Notes under the pieces: generated by a model
Told to the model about the DNA's origin: nothing
The model's input: only the letters and a program-made list of their open reading frames with translations
Databases searched by the model: none
Program-made: the position numbers and the translations under genes
Part shown: positions 6,957 to 14,529 of the stretch, piece by piece
Position numbering within the stretch: position 1 is the first letter of the stretch
Layout of the letters: every line of letters begins with the position of its first letter
NCBI GenBank assembly: GCA_023266245.1
Contig: JAHFRO010000042.1
Coordinates: 1-20,751 of the forward strand
Direction of reading: 5' to 3'
From: Betaproteobacteria bacterium
Lineage (GTDB): Bacteria; Pseudomonadota; Gammaproteobacteria; Burkholderiales; SG8-41
Length of the DNA: 20,751 bases

Positions 6957-7403
6957 GTGTTTCGCGGCGTCGCGCAACTCAATCTCGACAGCAAAGGCAG
7001 GCTCGCGGTGCCTGCCAGGTATCGCGACGCTTTGCTCATGCGCTGCAGCGGTCATCTGGTGGTCACTGCGGACTCCGACCGCTGCCTGCTGATCTATCCG
7101 CTTCCCGACTGGGAGCCCATCGAACAGAAGCTGATGGCGCTCTCGAGCTTCAACGCCCAGATACGCGAGCTGCAGCGGCGACTGGTCGGCTACGCCGAGG
7201 ACGTACAGATGGACGCGACCGGACGCATCCTGGTGCCGCCTGCGCTGCGGCACTTTGCGCAGCTCGAAAAAAACGTGGTGCTGGTCGGGCAGGGCAGCAG
7301 GTTCGAGCTGTGGAACAAGGATAACTGGGAACAGCTGTTGGACAAGGCCGGCGGTTTCGGCACGGGCGGGTTGCCGCCTGAGCTGGAGGGCTTCTCCTTG
7401 TGA
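6957..7403 (+). CDS. mraZ: Transcriptional regulator MraZ
   Basis: This 148-residue protein has two AbrB/SpoVT-like DNA-binding halves, each with the DxxGR hallmark: DSKGR (residues 11-15, in LNLDSKGRLAVPARYR) and DATGR (86-90, in MDATGRILVPPALR). MraZ forms an oligomeric ring that binds tandem boxes in its own promoter and represses the dcw operon. The start is GTG 6957, preceded by AAGGGGGA at the right spacing and immediately before the conserved MFRG. The stop overlaps the GTG start of rsmH (GTGA). It is the first gene of the cluster and probably the autoregulator, given the four boxes upstream. Confidence 0.97.
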   Translation: MFRGVAQLNLDSKGRLAVPARYRDALLMRCSGHLVVTADSDRCLLIYPLPDWEPIEQKLMALSSFNAQIRELQRRLVGYAEDVQMDATGRILVPPALRHFAQLEKNVVLVGQGSRFELWNKDNWEQLLDKAGGFGTGGLPPELEGFSL

Positions 7404-8335
7404 GCGGGGGCTCACATACCGCGGTCCTGTTGGAGCAAGCAGTAGAGAGTTTGAATGTGCGCAGTGACGGGCTCTACGTCGACTGCACGTTCGGGCGCGG
7501 GGGGCACAGCCGGCTGATACTGGCGCGGCTGGGCCACGCGGGGCGGCTGATCGCGCTCGACCGCGATCCGCAGGCGGTGGCCGCGGGAGGAGAGATTGGA
7601 GACGAGCGTTTTCGCATCCTGCACGGCCGGTTCAGCCGGCTCGCCGAGCTCGCCGCGCGGGCGGGCGTTACGCGGGTGGACGGCATCCTGCTCGATCTCG
7701 GCATGTCCTCGCCGCAGCTCGACGACCCAAGCCGCGGCTTCAGCTTCCGTTACGACGCGCCGCTCGACATGCGCATGGACCCGAGCGGCGGCATCACTGC
7801 TGCAGAGTGGCTCGCGCACGCGCCCGAGCCGGAAATCCGGGAGGTGATAAGAAACTATGGCGAAGAACGGTTTGCTAAACAGATTGCAACAGCGATTGTT
7901 GCGGCTCGAGCGCGGGGACCTGTTGGCACCACACGAGAACTTGCCGCGCTCGTGGCAAAAGCCATTCCCACGCGCGAGCCACAGCAGGATCCGGCGACGC
8001 GCACGTTTCAAGCTATACGGATTCACATCAATCAGGAGCTTGAGGAGTTGTCGCTAGTCCTGCCGCAGTGCGTGGAACTCCTGAAGCCCGCGGGGCGTCT
8101 GGTGGTGATCAGCTTCCACTCGCTCGAGGACCGCATCGTCAAACGCTTCCTGCGCAGCCACGCCCGCGCTGACCGGCTGCCGCTACGGCTGCCGGTGCGC
8201 GAGCGCGAGCTGGCCCGGCCCCGGCTGCGGCTCGTTGGCCGCGCGGTGCAACCCGCCGCCGCCGAAGCCGCGGCCAACCCGCGGGCGCGCAGCGCCGTGA
8301 TGCGCGTCGCCGAGAAGCTGCTGGAGGCGGAGTAA
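7400..8335 (+). CDS. rsmH: 16S rRNA (cytosine(1402)-N4)-methyltransferase RsmH
   Basis: This 311-residue enzyme is the normal size for MraW/RsmH, which N4-methylates C1402 in the ribosomal P site. Conserved segments are HTAVLLEQAV (residues 6-15), the SAM site DCTFGRGGHS (28-37), LDLGMSSPQLD (98-108), RGFSFRYDAPLDMRMD (112-127) and ISFHSLEDR (about 237-245). The start is GTG 7400, overlapping the mraZ stop. The stop TAA shares its last base with the ftsL ATG. Codon use around 7850-8030 is noticeably less GC-rich than the rest of the gene (AAACAGATTGCAACAGCGATT), a local anomaly without any loss of conserved residues. Confidence 0.97.
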   Translation: MSGGSHTAVLLEQAVESLNVRSDGLYVDCTFGRGGHSRLILARLGHAGRLIALDRDPQAVAAGGEIGDERFRILHGRFSRLAELAARAGVTRVDGILLDLGMSSPQLDDPSRGFSFRYDAPLDMRMDPSGGITAAEWLAHAPEPEIREVIRNYGEERFAKQIATAIVAARARGPVGTTRELAALVAKAIPTREPQQDPATRTFQAIRIHINQELEELSLVLPQCVELLKPAGRLVVISFHSLEDRIVKRFLRSHARADRLPLRLPVRERELARPRLRLVGRAVQPAAAEAAANPRARSAVMRVAEKLLEAE

Positions 8336-8616
8336 TGGTGCGGGTGAACCTCATCCTGCTCGCGCTACTGATCGCCTGCGCGCTGGCGCTCGTCACCTCC
8401 CAGCACCAGGCGCGCAAGCGCTACGTCGAGCTGCAGAAGGAGCAGGATCTCGCCAAGCAGCTCGAGGTGGAATGGGGCCAGCTGCAGCTCGAGCAGAGCA
8501 CCTGGGCGATGCACGCGCGCGTGGAAAAGATCGCCGCCCGGGCGCTCGGCATGCGCGTGCCGCCGCCCTCCCGCATCCAGGTGGTGCCGTCCGCCGCGGC
8601 GGAGGGAAAACCATGA
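8335..8616 (+). CDS. ftsL: Cell division protein FtsL
   Basis: This 93-residue bitopic membrane protein has a short cytoplasmic tip, a transmembrane helix at residues 5-20 (NLILLALLIACALALV) and a periplasmic coiled-coil-like region (RKRYVELQKEQDLAKQLEVEWGQLQLEQ). It ends in the typical VEKIAARALGMRVPPPSRIQVV. FtsL forms the FtsQLB complex that activates FtsWI. Sequence conservation of FtsL is low, and the call rests on topology, the L-G-M-x-x-P ending and position between rsmH and ftsI. ATG 8335 overlaps the rsmH stop (TAATG) and follows GGAGGCGGAG. Its stop overlaps the ftsI start. Confidence 0.93.
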   Translation: MVRVNLILLALLIACALALVTSQHQARKRYVELQKEQDLAKQLEVEWGQLQLEQSTWAMHARVEKIAARALGMRVPPPSRIQVVPSAAAEGKP

Positions 8617-10346
8617 GCCCCGCCGCCCATCCGCAGCTCATGCTCAGGCTGCCGGTGTGGCGCTCGCGGCTGCTGCTCGCGCTGCTGCTCGCCTGGTTCG
8701 TGGCGCTCGCGACGCGTGCCCTGTATCTGCAGGGTTTGCACAATGACTTCCTGCAGCAGAAGGGCGAGTCGCGCTACTCGCGCGTGATCGAGATCAGCGC
8801 CACGCGCGGCAGGATCGTGGACCGCAACAACGAGCCGCTCGCGATCTCCACCCCCGTGGAGTCGGTGGCGGCGAGCCCGGCGGACGTCGAGATCACCCCG
8901 GAACAACTGGCGCGGCTCGCCCGGCTGCTGGAAGCGGACGCGCAAGAGCTCGAGCGCAAGCTCGCCGATTCCAAGCGCGAGTTCGCCTATCTCAAGCGGC
9001 AACTCCCGCCGGAGGAGGCGGCGCGGGTCGTGGCGCTGGGCATCCCCGGTGTGTTCCTGCAGCGAGAGTACCGCCGCTATTACCCGGCGGGAGAGGTGAC
9101 GGCGCACCTCATCGGCTTCACCGATGTGGACGATAAAGGGCAGGAAGCGCTCGAACTCGCGTTCGAGCACAGGCTCGCCGGCAAGCCGGGCAGCCGGCGC
9201 GTGATCAGGGACCGGCTCGGGCAAATCGTGGAGGACATCGAGAGCATACGCACGCCGCAGAACGGGAGCACGCTCATGCTCTCGATCGACGCCAGGCTCC
9301 AGTACCTCGCTTACCGCGAGCTGAAGGCCGCGGTGGCGGCGCACCGCGCCCGGGCCGGAGGCATCGTGGTGCTCGATGTGGCGAGCGGAGAGGTGCTGGC
9401 GATGGCCAATGTGCCCTCGTTCAACCCCAACAACCGCGGCAAGCTCGATCCGCGGCGCACCCGCAACCGCGCGGTGACCGATCTGTTCGAACCGGGCTCG
9501 ACGCTCAAGCCCTTCACCGCGGCGGCGGCGCTGGAAGCCGGCACGGTGATTCCGGAGAGCGTGATCCAGACCGCCCCCGGGCAGTTCGCCATCGGCGACC
9601 GTGTAATACACGACGCGCACCCGCAGAGCGCGTTGACGGTCGCCCAGGTGATCCAGAAGTCCTCCAACATCGGCGCCGCCAAGATGGCGCTCGGTCTGAA
9701 AGCGGAGACGCTGTGGAACCTGTTCCACCGGGTCGGCTTCGGCGTGCCGCCGCGCTCGGGTTTCCCGGGCGAGGTGTCGGGCAAGTTGCGCGCGCATGCG
9801 AGCTGGCGCCCGATCGAGCAGGCGACCCTGTCCTACGGTCACGGCATTTCGGTATCGCTGCTGCAGCTCGCGCGCGCCTACCTCATCTTCGCGACCGACG
9901 GCGAAATCAAGCCGGTGACGCTGGTAAAGCGCGAAGCGCCCGCGGAGAGCGTACCGGTGATATCACCCGCGACCGCGCGGCAGGTGCGCAAGATGCTGGA
10001 GATGGCGGCGCAGCCGGGCGGCACCGCGCTGCGCGCGCAGATCACGGGCTACCGCGTCGCCGGCAAGACCGGCACCGCGCACAAGCTCGAGGGCGGGGGC
10101 TACGCCCCGGACAAGTACGTCGCCGCGTTCGTCGGTTTTGCGCCGGCATCCAGACCGCGGCTGATCGTGGCGGTGATGATCGACGAGCCCTCGGCCGGCC
10201 AGCACTACGGCGGCACCGTGGCGGCGCCGGTGTTCGCGCAAGTGGCGGCGGGCGCGTTGCGGCTGCTGGCGGTGCCGTACGACGCCCCGGTCGACAACGT
10301 GGTGCTGCCGCCGCCCGATGCGCCCGAGATCAAGGAAGAGGTGTGA
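8613..10346 (+). CDS. ftsI: Peptidoglycan D,D-transpeptidase FtsI (PBP3)
   Basis: This 577-residue class B penicillin-binding protein crosslinks septal peptidoglycan. It has a single membrane anchor at about residues 19-39, a pedestal domain starting with the conserved RGRIVDRNNEPLA (65-77), then the transpeptidase domain. Catalytic motifs are S296-T-L-K299 in FEPGSTLKPF, S350-S-N352, and K485-T-G-T488. ATG 8613 is used because it overlaps the ftsL stop (ATGA), follows GGAGGG, and precedes the membrane helix; a longer open frame upstream overlaps ftsL. It acts with FtsW, encoded later in the cluster. The stop overlaps the murE GTG. Confidence 0.97.
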   Translation: MSPAAHPQLMLRLPVWRSRLLLALLLAWFVALATRALYLQGLHNDFLQQKGESRYSRVIEISATRGRIVDRNNEPLAISTPVESVAASPADVEITPEQLARLARLLEADAQELERKLADSKREFAYLKRQLPPEEAARVVALGIPGVFLQREYRRYYPAGEVTAHLIGFTDVDDKGQEALELAFEHRLAGKPGSRRVIRDRLGQIVEDIESIRTPQNGSTLMLSIDARLQYLAYRELKAAVAAHRARAGGIVVLDVASGEVLAMANVPSFNPNNRGKLDPRRTRNRAVTDLFEPGSTLKPFTAAAALEAGTVIPESVIQTAPGQFAIGDRVIHDAHPQSALTVAQVIQKSSNIGAAKMALGLKAETLWNLFHRVGFGVPPRSGFPGEVSGKLRAHASWRPIEQATLSYGHGISVSLLQLARAYLIFATDGEIKPVTLVKREAPAESVPVISPATARQVRKMLEMAAQPGGTALRAQITGYRVAGKTGTAHKLEGGGYAPDKYVAAFVGFAPASRPRLIVAVMIDEPSAGQHYGGTVAAPVFAQVAAGALRLLAVPYDAPVDNVVLPPPDAPEIKEEV

Positions 10347-11935
10347 AAGCGGGATTCGGGATTCAGGATTCGGGATTCAGGAAAAGCGCAAGCGCGATTT
10401 CCCAGTCCACTTTGCGCGCAATCGACGCGCTCGGCGTGAAAAGGCTCGTTTCCGACAGCCGACAGGTCGGGCTTGGCGACACCTTCGTCGCCCACCCCGG
10501 GCAGTCGCGCGACGGGCGCGCCTACATCGAGCAGGCGATCGCAAACGGCGCCGCCAGCGTACTGTGGGAAAGCGCCGGCTTCGCGTGGAACCCGCAGTGG
10601 CGGGTACGCCACCTGGGCATCAGGGATCTGCGCCGGCACGCCGGCGAGATCGCGAGCCGCGTCTACGCCCGGCCGAGCAGCAGGCTGTGGGTGATCGGGG
10701 TGACCGGCACCAACGGCAAGACCACCTGCAGCCAGTGGATCGCGCAGGCGCTCACCCGCACCGGCCGCAAGTGCGCGGTGATCGGCACGCTCGGCTACGG
10801 CATGCGCGCCCCGCTCAAACCGATCGTCAACACCACGCCGGACGCGCTGTGGCTGCAGGCCCAGCTCGCGGAGTTCACGCGGCGCGGCGCGCAGGCGGTG
10901 AGCATGGAGGTGTCCTCGATCGGGCTCGACCAGGACCGCGTCGCGAGCGTCGAGTTCGACGTCGCGCTGTTCACCAACCTGTCGCGCGATCATCTCGACT
11001 ACCACCGCACCCTACGGCGCTACCGCGAAGCGAAGGCGCGGCTGCTCGCCTGGGAATCGCTGAAGCACGCGGTGGTGAATCTCGACGACGATTTCGGCCG
11101 CGAGCTCGTGCGCCGGATCCGGCGGCCCGGGCTGAACGTCATCGGCTATGGGTTCGGTGGCGCACGCGGGACACGAACTGCGCGCGTGGCGGGAACCCGT
11201 CTCGCCACCGGCGCGCACGGCGTGTGCTTCGATGTCCGGACCCCGTGGGGAAGCGCGCGCGTGGCGAGCCCGGTGCTCGGGCGGTTCAATGCGTCCAACC
11301 TGCTCGGCACGCTGGCGGTGCTGCTCGCGAGCGGGGTGACGCTGCGCAAGGCGGCGGCCGCGCTGGCGCGGCTGAAGCCGCTCCCGGGCCGCATGCAGCG
11401 GCTCGGTGGCGGCGCGCAGCCGCTGGTCGTCGTCGATTACGCGCACACGCCGGATGCGATGAGGCAGGCGCTGCTCACGCTGCGCGAGCTGATCGCCAGT
11501 CACGAGTCGCTGGTCGCGGGTCGCGGGTCGAAAGCAGGAAAGGTGGGAAATCAAGACTCGAGACTCGGGACTCGGGACTCGAGACTGATTTGCGTGTTCG
11601 GCTGCGGCGGCGATCGTGACCGCGGCAAGCGCCCGCTGATGGGACGGGTCGCCGCGCGGCTTGCCGATCGCGTGATCGTCACCTCGGACAACCCGCGCAG
11701 CGAGGATCCGCACGACATCATCGACGACATCGTCGATGGCGTGCGCGACATCAACCGGGAACTCGTGATCGAGGCCGACCGGCACAACGCCATCCACCAT
11801 GCGATCGCGAGCGCGCGCCGCGGCGACATCGTGCTGGTGGCCGGCAAGGGGCACGAGGATTACCAGGAGATCCGCGGCGTGAGGCACCCGTTCTCGGATG
11901 CCGCGGTAGCGAGGGAGGCGCTGCAAGCGCTATGA
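10343..11935 (+). CDS. murE: UDP-MurNAc-L-Ala-D-Glu:meso-diaminopimelate ligase MurE
   Basis: This 530-residue Mur ligase is longer than E. coli MurE (495) because of repeat-derived sequence. The ATP P-loop is GTNGKTT at 122-128. The specificity motif is DNPR at 449-452 (DNPRSEDP), which marks meso-diaminopimelate rather than lysine. GCGGDRDRGKRP is also conserved. Two heptamer arrays are translated: residues about 4-13 (GFGIQDSGFR), directly after the start, and about 386-415 between LRELIAS and LICVFGCGG, just before a core strand of the C-terminal domain. The GTG at 10343 overlaps the ftsI stop and follows AAGGAAGAGG. The frame stays intact throughout, so the enzyme is probably functional with an enlarged surface loop. 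Confidence 0.96.
   Translation: MKAGFGIQDSGFRKSASAISQSTLRAIDALGVKRLVSDSRQVGLGDTFVAHPGQSRDGRAYIEQAIANGAASVLWESAGFAWNPQWRVRHLGIRDLRRHAGEIASRVYARPSSRLWVIGVTGTNGKTTCSQWIAQALTRTGRKCAVIGTLGYGMRAPLKPIVNTTPDALWLQAQLAEFTRRGAQAVSMEVSSIGLDQDRVASVEFDVALFTNLSRDHLDYHRTLRRYREAKARLLAWESLKHAVVNLDDDFGRELVRRIRRPGLNVIGYGFGGARGTRTARVAGTRLATGAHGVCFDVRTPWGSARVASPVLGRFNASNLLGTLAVLLASGVTLRKAAAALARLKPLPGRMQRLGGGAQPLVVVDYAHTPDAMRQALLTLRELIASHESLVAGRGSKAGKVGNQDSRLGTRDSRLICVFGCGGDRDRGKRPLMGRVAARLADRVIVTSDNPRSEDPHDIIDDIVDGVRDINRELVIEADRHNAIHHAIASARRGDIVLVAGKGHEDYQEIRGVRHPFSDAAVAREALQAL
10352..10381 (+). repeat. GGATTCG/A heptamer array at the start of murE
   Basis: GGATTCG, GGATTCA, GGATTCG, GGATTCA and GG follow one another exactly from 10352, beginning 9 bases after the murE GTG start. 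It is translated as GFGIQDSGFR at the N-terminus of MurE. Confidence 0.9.
11498..11587 (+). repeat. Double heptamer element inside murE
   Basis: The left array has AGTCACG, AGTCGCT, GGTCGCG, GGTCGCG and a partial unit (11498-11530). The right array has AGACTCG twice, GGACTCG twice and a partial unit (11554-11587). The two are separated by 23 bases. The whole element stays in frame and codes about 30 extra residues in MurE. Confidence 0.85.
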
Positions 11936-13344
11936 CGATGATGCGCCTGTCGGAAGCTGCACGCGCGATCTCCGCCGAGTTGCGCGGAGAGGACCGCGAG
12001 TTCGAGGCCGTCTCCACCGACACGCGTACGCTCGCACCGCGCGCGCTGTTCGTGGCGTTGAAGGGCGAGCGCTACGACGGCCATGACTTCCTCGCGCAGG
12101 CGGCGCAGCAACAGGCCGCGGGCGCGCTCGTCCAGGATTCGGGATTCGGGATTCGGGATTCAGGGGCCAAGCTGCCGCTGCTCGTCGTCGAGAACACGCG
12201 CCTCGCTCTCGGCACGCTCGCGGCTTACTGGAGAAGCAGGTTCAGGATGCCGCTGGTCGCGCTGACCGGCAGCAACGGCAAGACCACGGTGAAGGAGATG
12301 CTTGCATTGATCCTGCGCGCAGCCGTTCAGGCCGAGTCCCGAGTCCCGAGTCCCGAGTCCCACGTTCTCGCCACGCGCGGCAATCTCAACAACGACATCG
12401 GCGTGCCGTTGACGCTGCTCGAGTTGAGATCCGGCCACCGCTACGCGGTGGTCGAGATGGGCATGAACCACGCCGGGGAGATCCGCTATCTCACCCGGCT
12501 CGCCGCGCCGGATGTCGCGCTCATTACCAATGCCGGCCCGGCGCATATCGAGTTCCTCGGTTCCGAGGATGCGATCGCGCGCGCCAAGGGCGAGATCTTC
12601 GAGGGGCTGAAAGCGGGCGGCACGGCGGTCATCAACGCCGACGACCGGTTCGTCGCGCTGTGGCGCGGGCTTGCCGCGGACCGCAAGGTGGTGGACTTCG
12701 GCATCGAACGCAAGGCGGCCGTGACCGCGACTTACGCGCTGCGCTACCTCGAGAGCGAGATCGTGGTGAAGACCCCGCTCGGCGAGGCCGCCACGGTGCT
12801 CAAGGCGCCGGGCGTGCACAACGTGCGCAACGCGCTCGCCGCCAGCGCCGCTGCGGTGGCGCTGCAGGTGCCGGCGCCCGCCATTGCCAAGGGGCTCGCG
12901 CGCTTCGCCGGACTCAAGGGACGGCTGCAGAAGAAAGCGGGGCTCAACGGCGCCACGCTGATCGACGACACCTACAACGCCAATCCGCAGTCAGTGCGCG
13001 CCGCCATCGCGGTGCTGGCGCAGGCGCCGGGCAAGAAGCTGCTGGTGCTCGGCGACATGGGCGAGCTGGGGGCGGAGGCGGCCGCGATGCACGTCGAAGT
13101 CGGGGACTTCGCGCAACGCTCGGGGATCGACCGGATATTCACGCTGGGCGAGCTCTCGGCGCATGCGGCGCGCGCATTCGGCGCGGGCGCGCGGCATTTC
13201 ACGCGCATCGAGGACCTGCTCGCCGAAGCCGAGAACGCGCTTGCACCGGGTGTGACGGTGCTGATCAAGGGCTCGCGCTTCATGCGGATGGAACGCGTCG
13301 TGAAAAGTTTCGAGTCACGAGTCACGAGTCACGAGTCACCATGA
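11932..13344 (+). CDS. murF: UDP-MurNAc-tripeptide:D-alanyl-D-alanine ligase MurF
   Basis: This 470-residue ligase adds D-Ala-D-Ala to the UDP-MurNAc-tripeptide. The substrate domain has STDTR (28-32) and ALFVALKGERYDGHDF. The P-loop is GSNGKTT at 113-119, followed by RGNLNNDIG (149-157), EMGMNHAGEI and DDTYNANPQS. Three heptamer arrays are translated: residues 68-79 (QDSGFGIRDSGA), 134-143 (AESRVPSPES) and the C-terminal tail 458-470 (SFESRVTSHESP). The first two fall between conserved blocks and probably form loops. ATG 11932 overlaps the murE stop (ATGA); ATG codons at 11938 and 11941 are alternatives. No conserved catalytic segment is interrupted. Confidence 0.96.
   Translation: MTMMRLSEAARAISAELRGEDREFEAVSTDTRTLAPRALFVALKGERYDGHDFLAQAAQQQAAGALVQDSGFGIRDSGAKLPLLVVENTRLALGTLAAYWRSRFRMPLVALTGSNGKTTVKEMLALILRAAVQAESRVPSPESHVLATRGNLNNDIGVPLTLLELRSGHRYAVVEMGMNHAGEIRYLTRLAAPDVALITNAGPAHIEFLGSEDAIARAKGEIFEGLKAGGTAVINADDRFVALWRGLAADRKVVDFGIERKAAVTATYALRYLESEIVVKTPLGEAATVLKAPGVHNVRNALAASAAAVALQVPAPAIAKGLARFAGLKGRLQKKAGLNGATLIDDTYNANPQSVRAAIAVLAQAPGKKLLVLGDMGELGAEAAAMHVEVGDFAQRSGIDRIFTLGELSAHAARAFGAGARHFTRIEDLLAEAENALAPGVTVLIKGSRFMRMERVVKSFESRVTSHESP
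12135..12164 (+). repeat. GGATTCG heptamer array inside murF (first)
   Basis: Three GGATTCG units and one GGATTCA, followed by GG, are read in frame as part of QDSGFGIRDSG in MurF. It is the same sequence family as the array at the murE start. Confidence 0.9.
12332..12362 (+). repeat. CCGAGTC heptamer array inside murF (second)
   Basis: Four identical CCGAGTC units plus CCA are read in frame as ESRVPSPES, between the P-loop helix and the conserved RGNLNND block of MurF. Perfect unit identity suggests recent expansion or homogenisation. Confidence 0.9.
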
Positions 13345-13390
13345 AAACCAGGTTCCGACCCGCGACCTGCGATCCGCGACCCGCGACTGC
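13311..13390 (+). repeat. Double heptamer element across the murF-mraY junction
   Basis: Four identical CGAGTCA units (13311-13338) form the C-terminal codons of murF. After 17 bases containing the murF stop codon, CGACCCG, CGACCTG, CGATCCG, CGACCCG and CGACTGC (13356-13390) fill the gap up to the GGAGG ribosome-binding site of mraY. Confidence 0.9.
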
Positions 13391-13399
13391 GGAGGCCGC

Positions 13400-14485
13400 A
13401 TGCTGCTAGAACTGGCGCAATGGCTGGCGAAGGACATCCACGCCTTCAACGTGTTCAACTACATCACGCTGCGCGCGGTGCTGGCGTGCCTCACCGCGCT
13501 CGTCATCTCCTTCATCATCGGACCGACGATGATCCGCAGGCTCACCACCTACAAGATCGGGCAGGCGGTGCGCGACGATGGGCCGCAGTCGCACCTCGCC
13601 AAGGCCGGCACGCCTACCATGGGCGGGGCGCTGATCCTGGCCGCGATCACCATCACGGTGCTCCTGTGGGCGGATCTGCAGAACCGCTTCATGTGGATCG
13701 TGCTGTGGGTGATGCTCGCCTTCGGGGCGATCGGCTGGGTGGACGACTACCGCAAGGTGGTGGAGCGCGATCCGAAAGGGCTGTCCGCCAGGGCCAAGTT
13801 CTTCTGGCAGTCGGTGGTAGGCGTCACCGCCGCCTGCACCATCGCGTTCTCCACCAATCTGCCGGCGCAGACCGCGTTCATCGTGCCGTTCTTCAAGCAG
13901 GTCGCCTATCCGCTCGGCGCGCTCGGCTTCATCGTCATGACCTATTTCGTGATCGTCGGCGCGAGCAACGCGGTGAACCTCACCGACGGGCTGGACGGGC
14001 TCGCGATCATGCCGACCGTAATGATCGGCAGCGCGCTCGGCGTCTTCGCTTACGTCGCGGGGCACGCGCTGTTCTCGAAGTATCTCGGCTTCCCCTTCAT
14101 ACCGGGCGCGGGCGAGCTCGCCGTGTTCTGCGGCGCGATTGCCGGCGCGGGGCTCGCTTTCCTGTGGTTCAACGCCTATCCGGCGGAAGTGTTCATGGGC
14201 GATATCGGCGCGCTCGCGCTCGGCGCGGCGCTCGGCACCATCGCCGTCATCGTGCGGCAGGAGATCGTGCTGTTCATCATGGGCGGGGTGTTCGTGGTCG
14301 AGACGCTGTCGGTGATGCTGCAAGTGGCTTCGTTCAAGTTGACCGGGAGACGCATCTTTCGCATGGCGCCGCTGCATCACCACTACGAGCTGAAAGGATG
14401 GAAAGAAAATCAAGTTGTCGTGCGTTTTTGGATCATCACCATGATGTTGGTGCTGGTTGGCCTGTCCACTCTGAAGTTGAGATAG
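13400..14485 (+). CDS. mraY: Phospho-N-acetylmuramoyl-pentapeptide transferase MraY
   Basis: This 361-residue polytopic inner-membrane enzyme matches E. coli MraY (360). It transfers phospho-MurNAc-pentapeptide to undecaprenyl phosphate, making lipid I. Conserved sites are Asp115-Asp116 in GWVDDYRKV, NLTDGLDGLA (193-202), Asp268 in MGDIGALALG, and His326-328 in the HHHYELKGW loop. ATG 13400 has GGAGG four bases upstream, located right after a heptamer array that fills the murF-mraY gap. Its last codons (NQVVVRF) are copied in inverted orientation in the gap before murD. Confidence 0.98.
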   Translation: MLLELAQWLAKDIHAFNVFNYITLRAVLACLTALVISFIIGPTMIRRLTTYKIGQAVRDDGPQSHLAKAGTPTMGGALILAAITITVLLWADLQNRFMWIVLWVMLAFGAIGWVDDYRKVVERDPKGLSARAKFFWQSVVGVTAACTIAFSTNLPAQTAFIVPFFKQVAYPLGALGFIVMTYFVIVGASNAVNLTDGLDGLAIMPTVMIGSALGVFAYVAGHALFSKYLGFPFIPGAGELAVFCGAIAGAGLAFLWFNAYPAEVFMGDIGALALGAALGTIAVIVRQEIVLFIMGGVFVVETLSVMLQVASFKLTGRRIFRMAPLHHHYELKGWKENQVVVRFWIITMMLVLVGLSTLKLR

Positions 14486-14514
14486 CGATGGCTCAAACGC
14501 ACGACAACTTGATT
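14408..14514. repeat. Perfect 20-base inverted repeat spanning the mraY-murD junction
   Basis: AATCAAGTTGTCGTGCGTTT at 14408-14427, inside mraY and coding NQVVVRF, is repeated as an exact reverse complement at 14495-14514. The spacer is 67 bases. Neither arm extends by even one pairing base, so the match is a sharply bounded 20 bases. The right arm lies in the gap just before murD and ends 5 bases before its ATG. In the transcript, the arms could form a long hairpin enclosing the mraY stop codon. Confidence 0.85.
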
Positions 14515-14529
14515 GGGACATGGAACTGA
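14488..14529 (+). CDS. Possible 13-residue leader peptide overlapping the murD start
   Basis: ATG 14488 opens a frame (MAQTHDNLIGTWN) starting 2 bases after the mraY stop and ending in TGA at 14527-14529, 7 bases beyond the murD ATG. It runs straight through the right arm of the 20-base inverted repeat. If translated, it would open the RNA hairpin and deliver ribosomes to murD by termination and reinitiation. No strong ribosome-binding site precedes it, and it may be a chance frame. Confidence 0.2.
   Translation: MAQTHDNLIGTWN

Noticed and set aside
8421..9842. Minus-strand open frame of 473 codons opposite ftsI
   Set aside because: It is a shadow of ftsI, whose catalytic motifs are complete; there is no ribosome-binding site or domain for the antisense frame.
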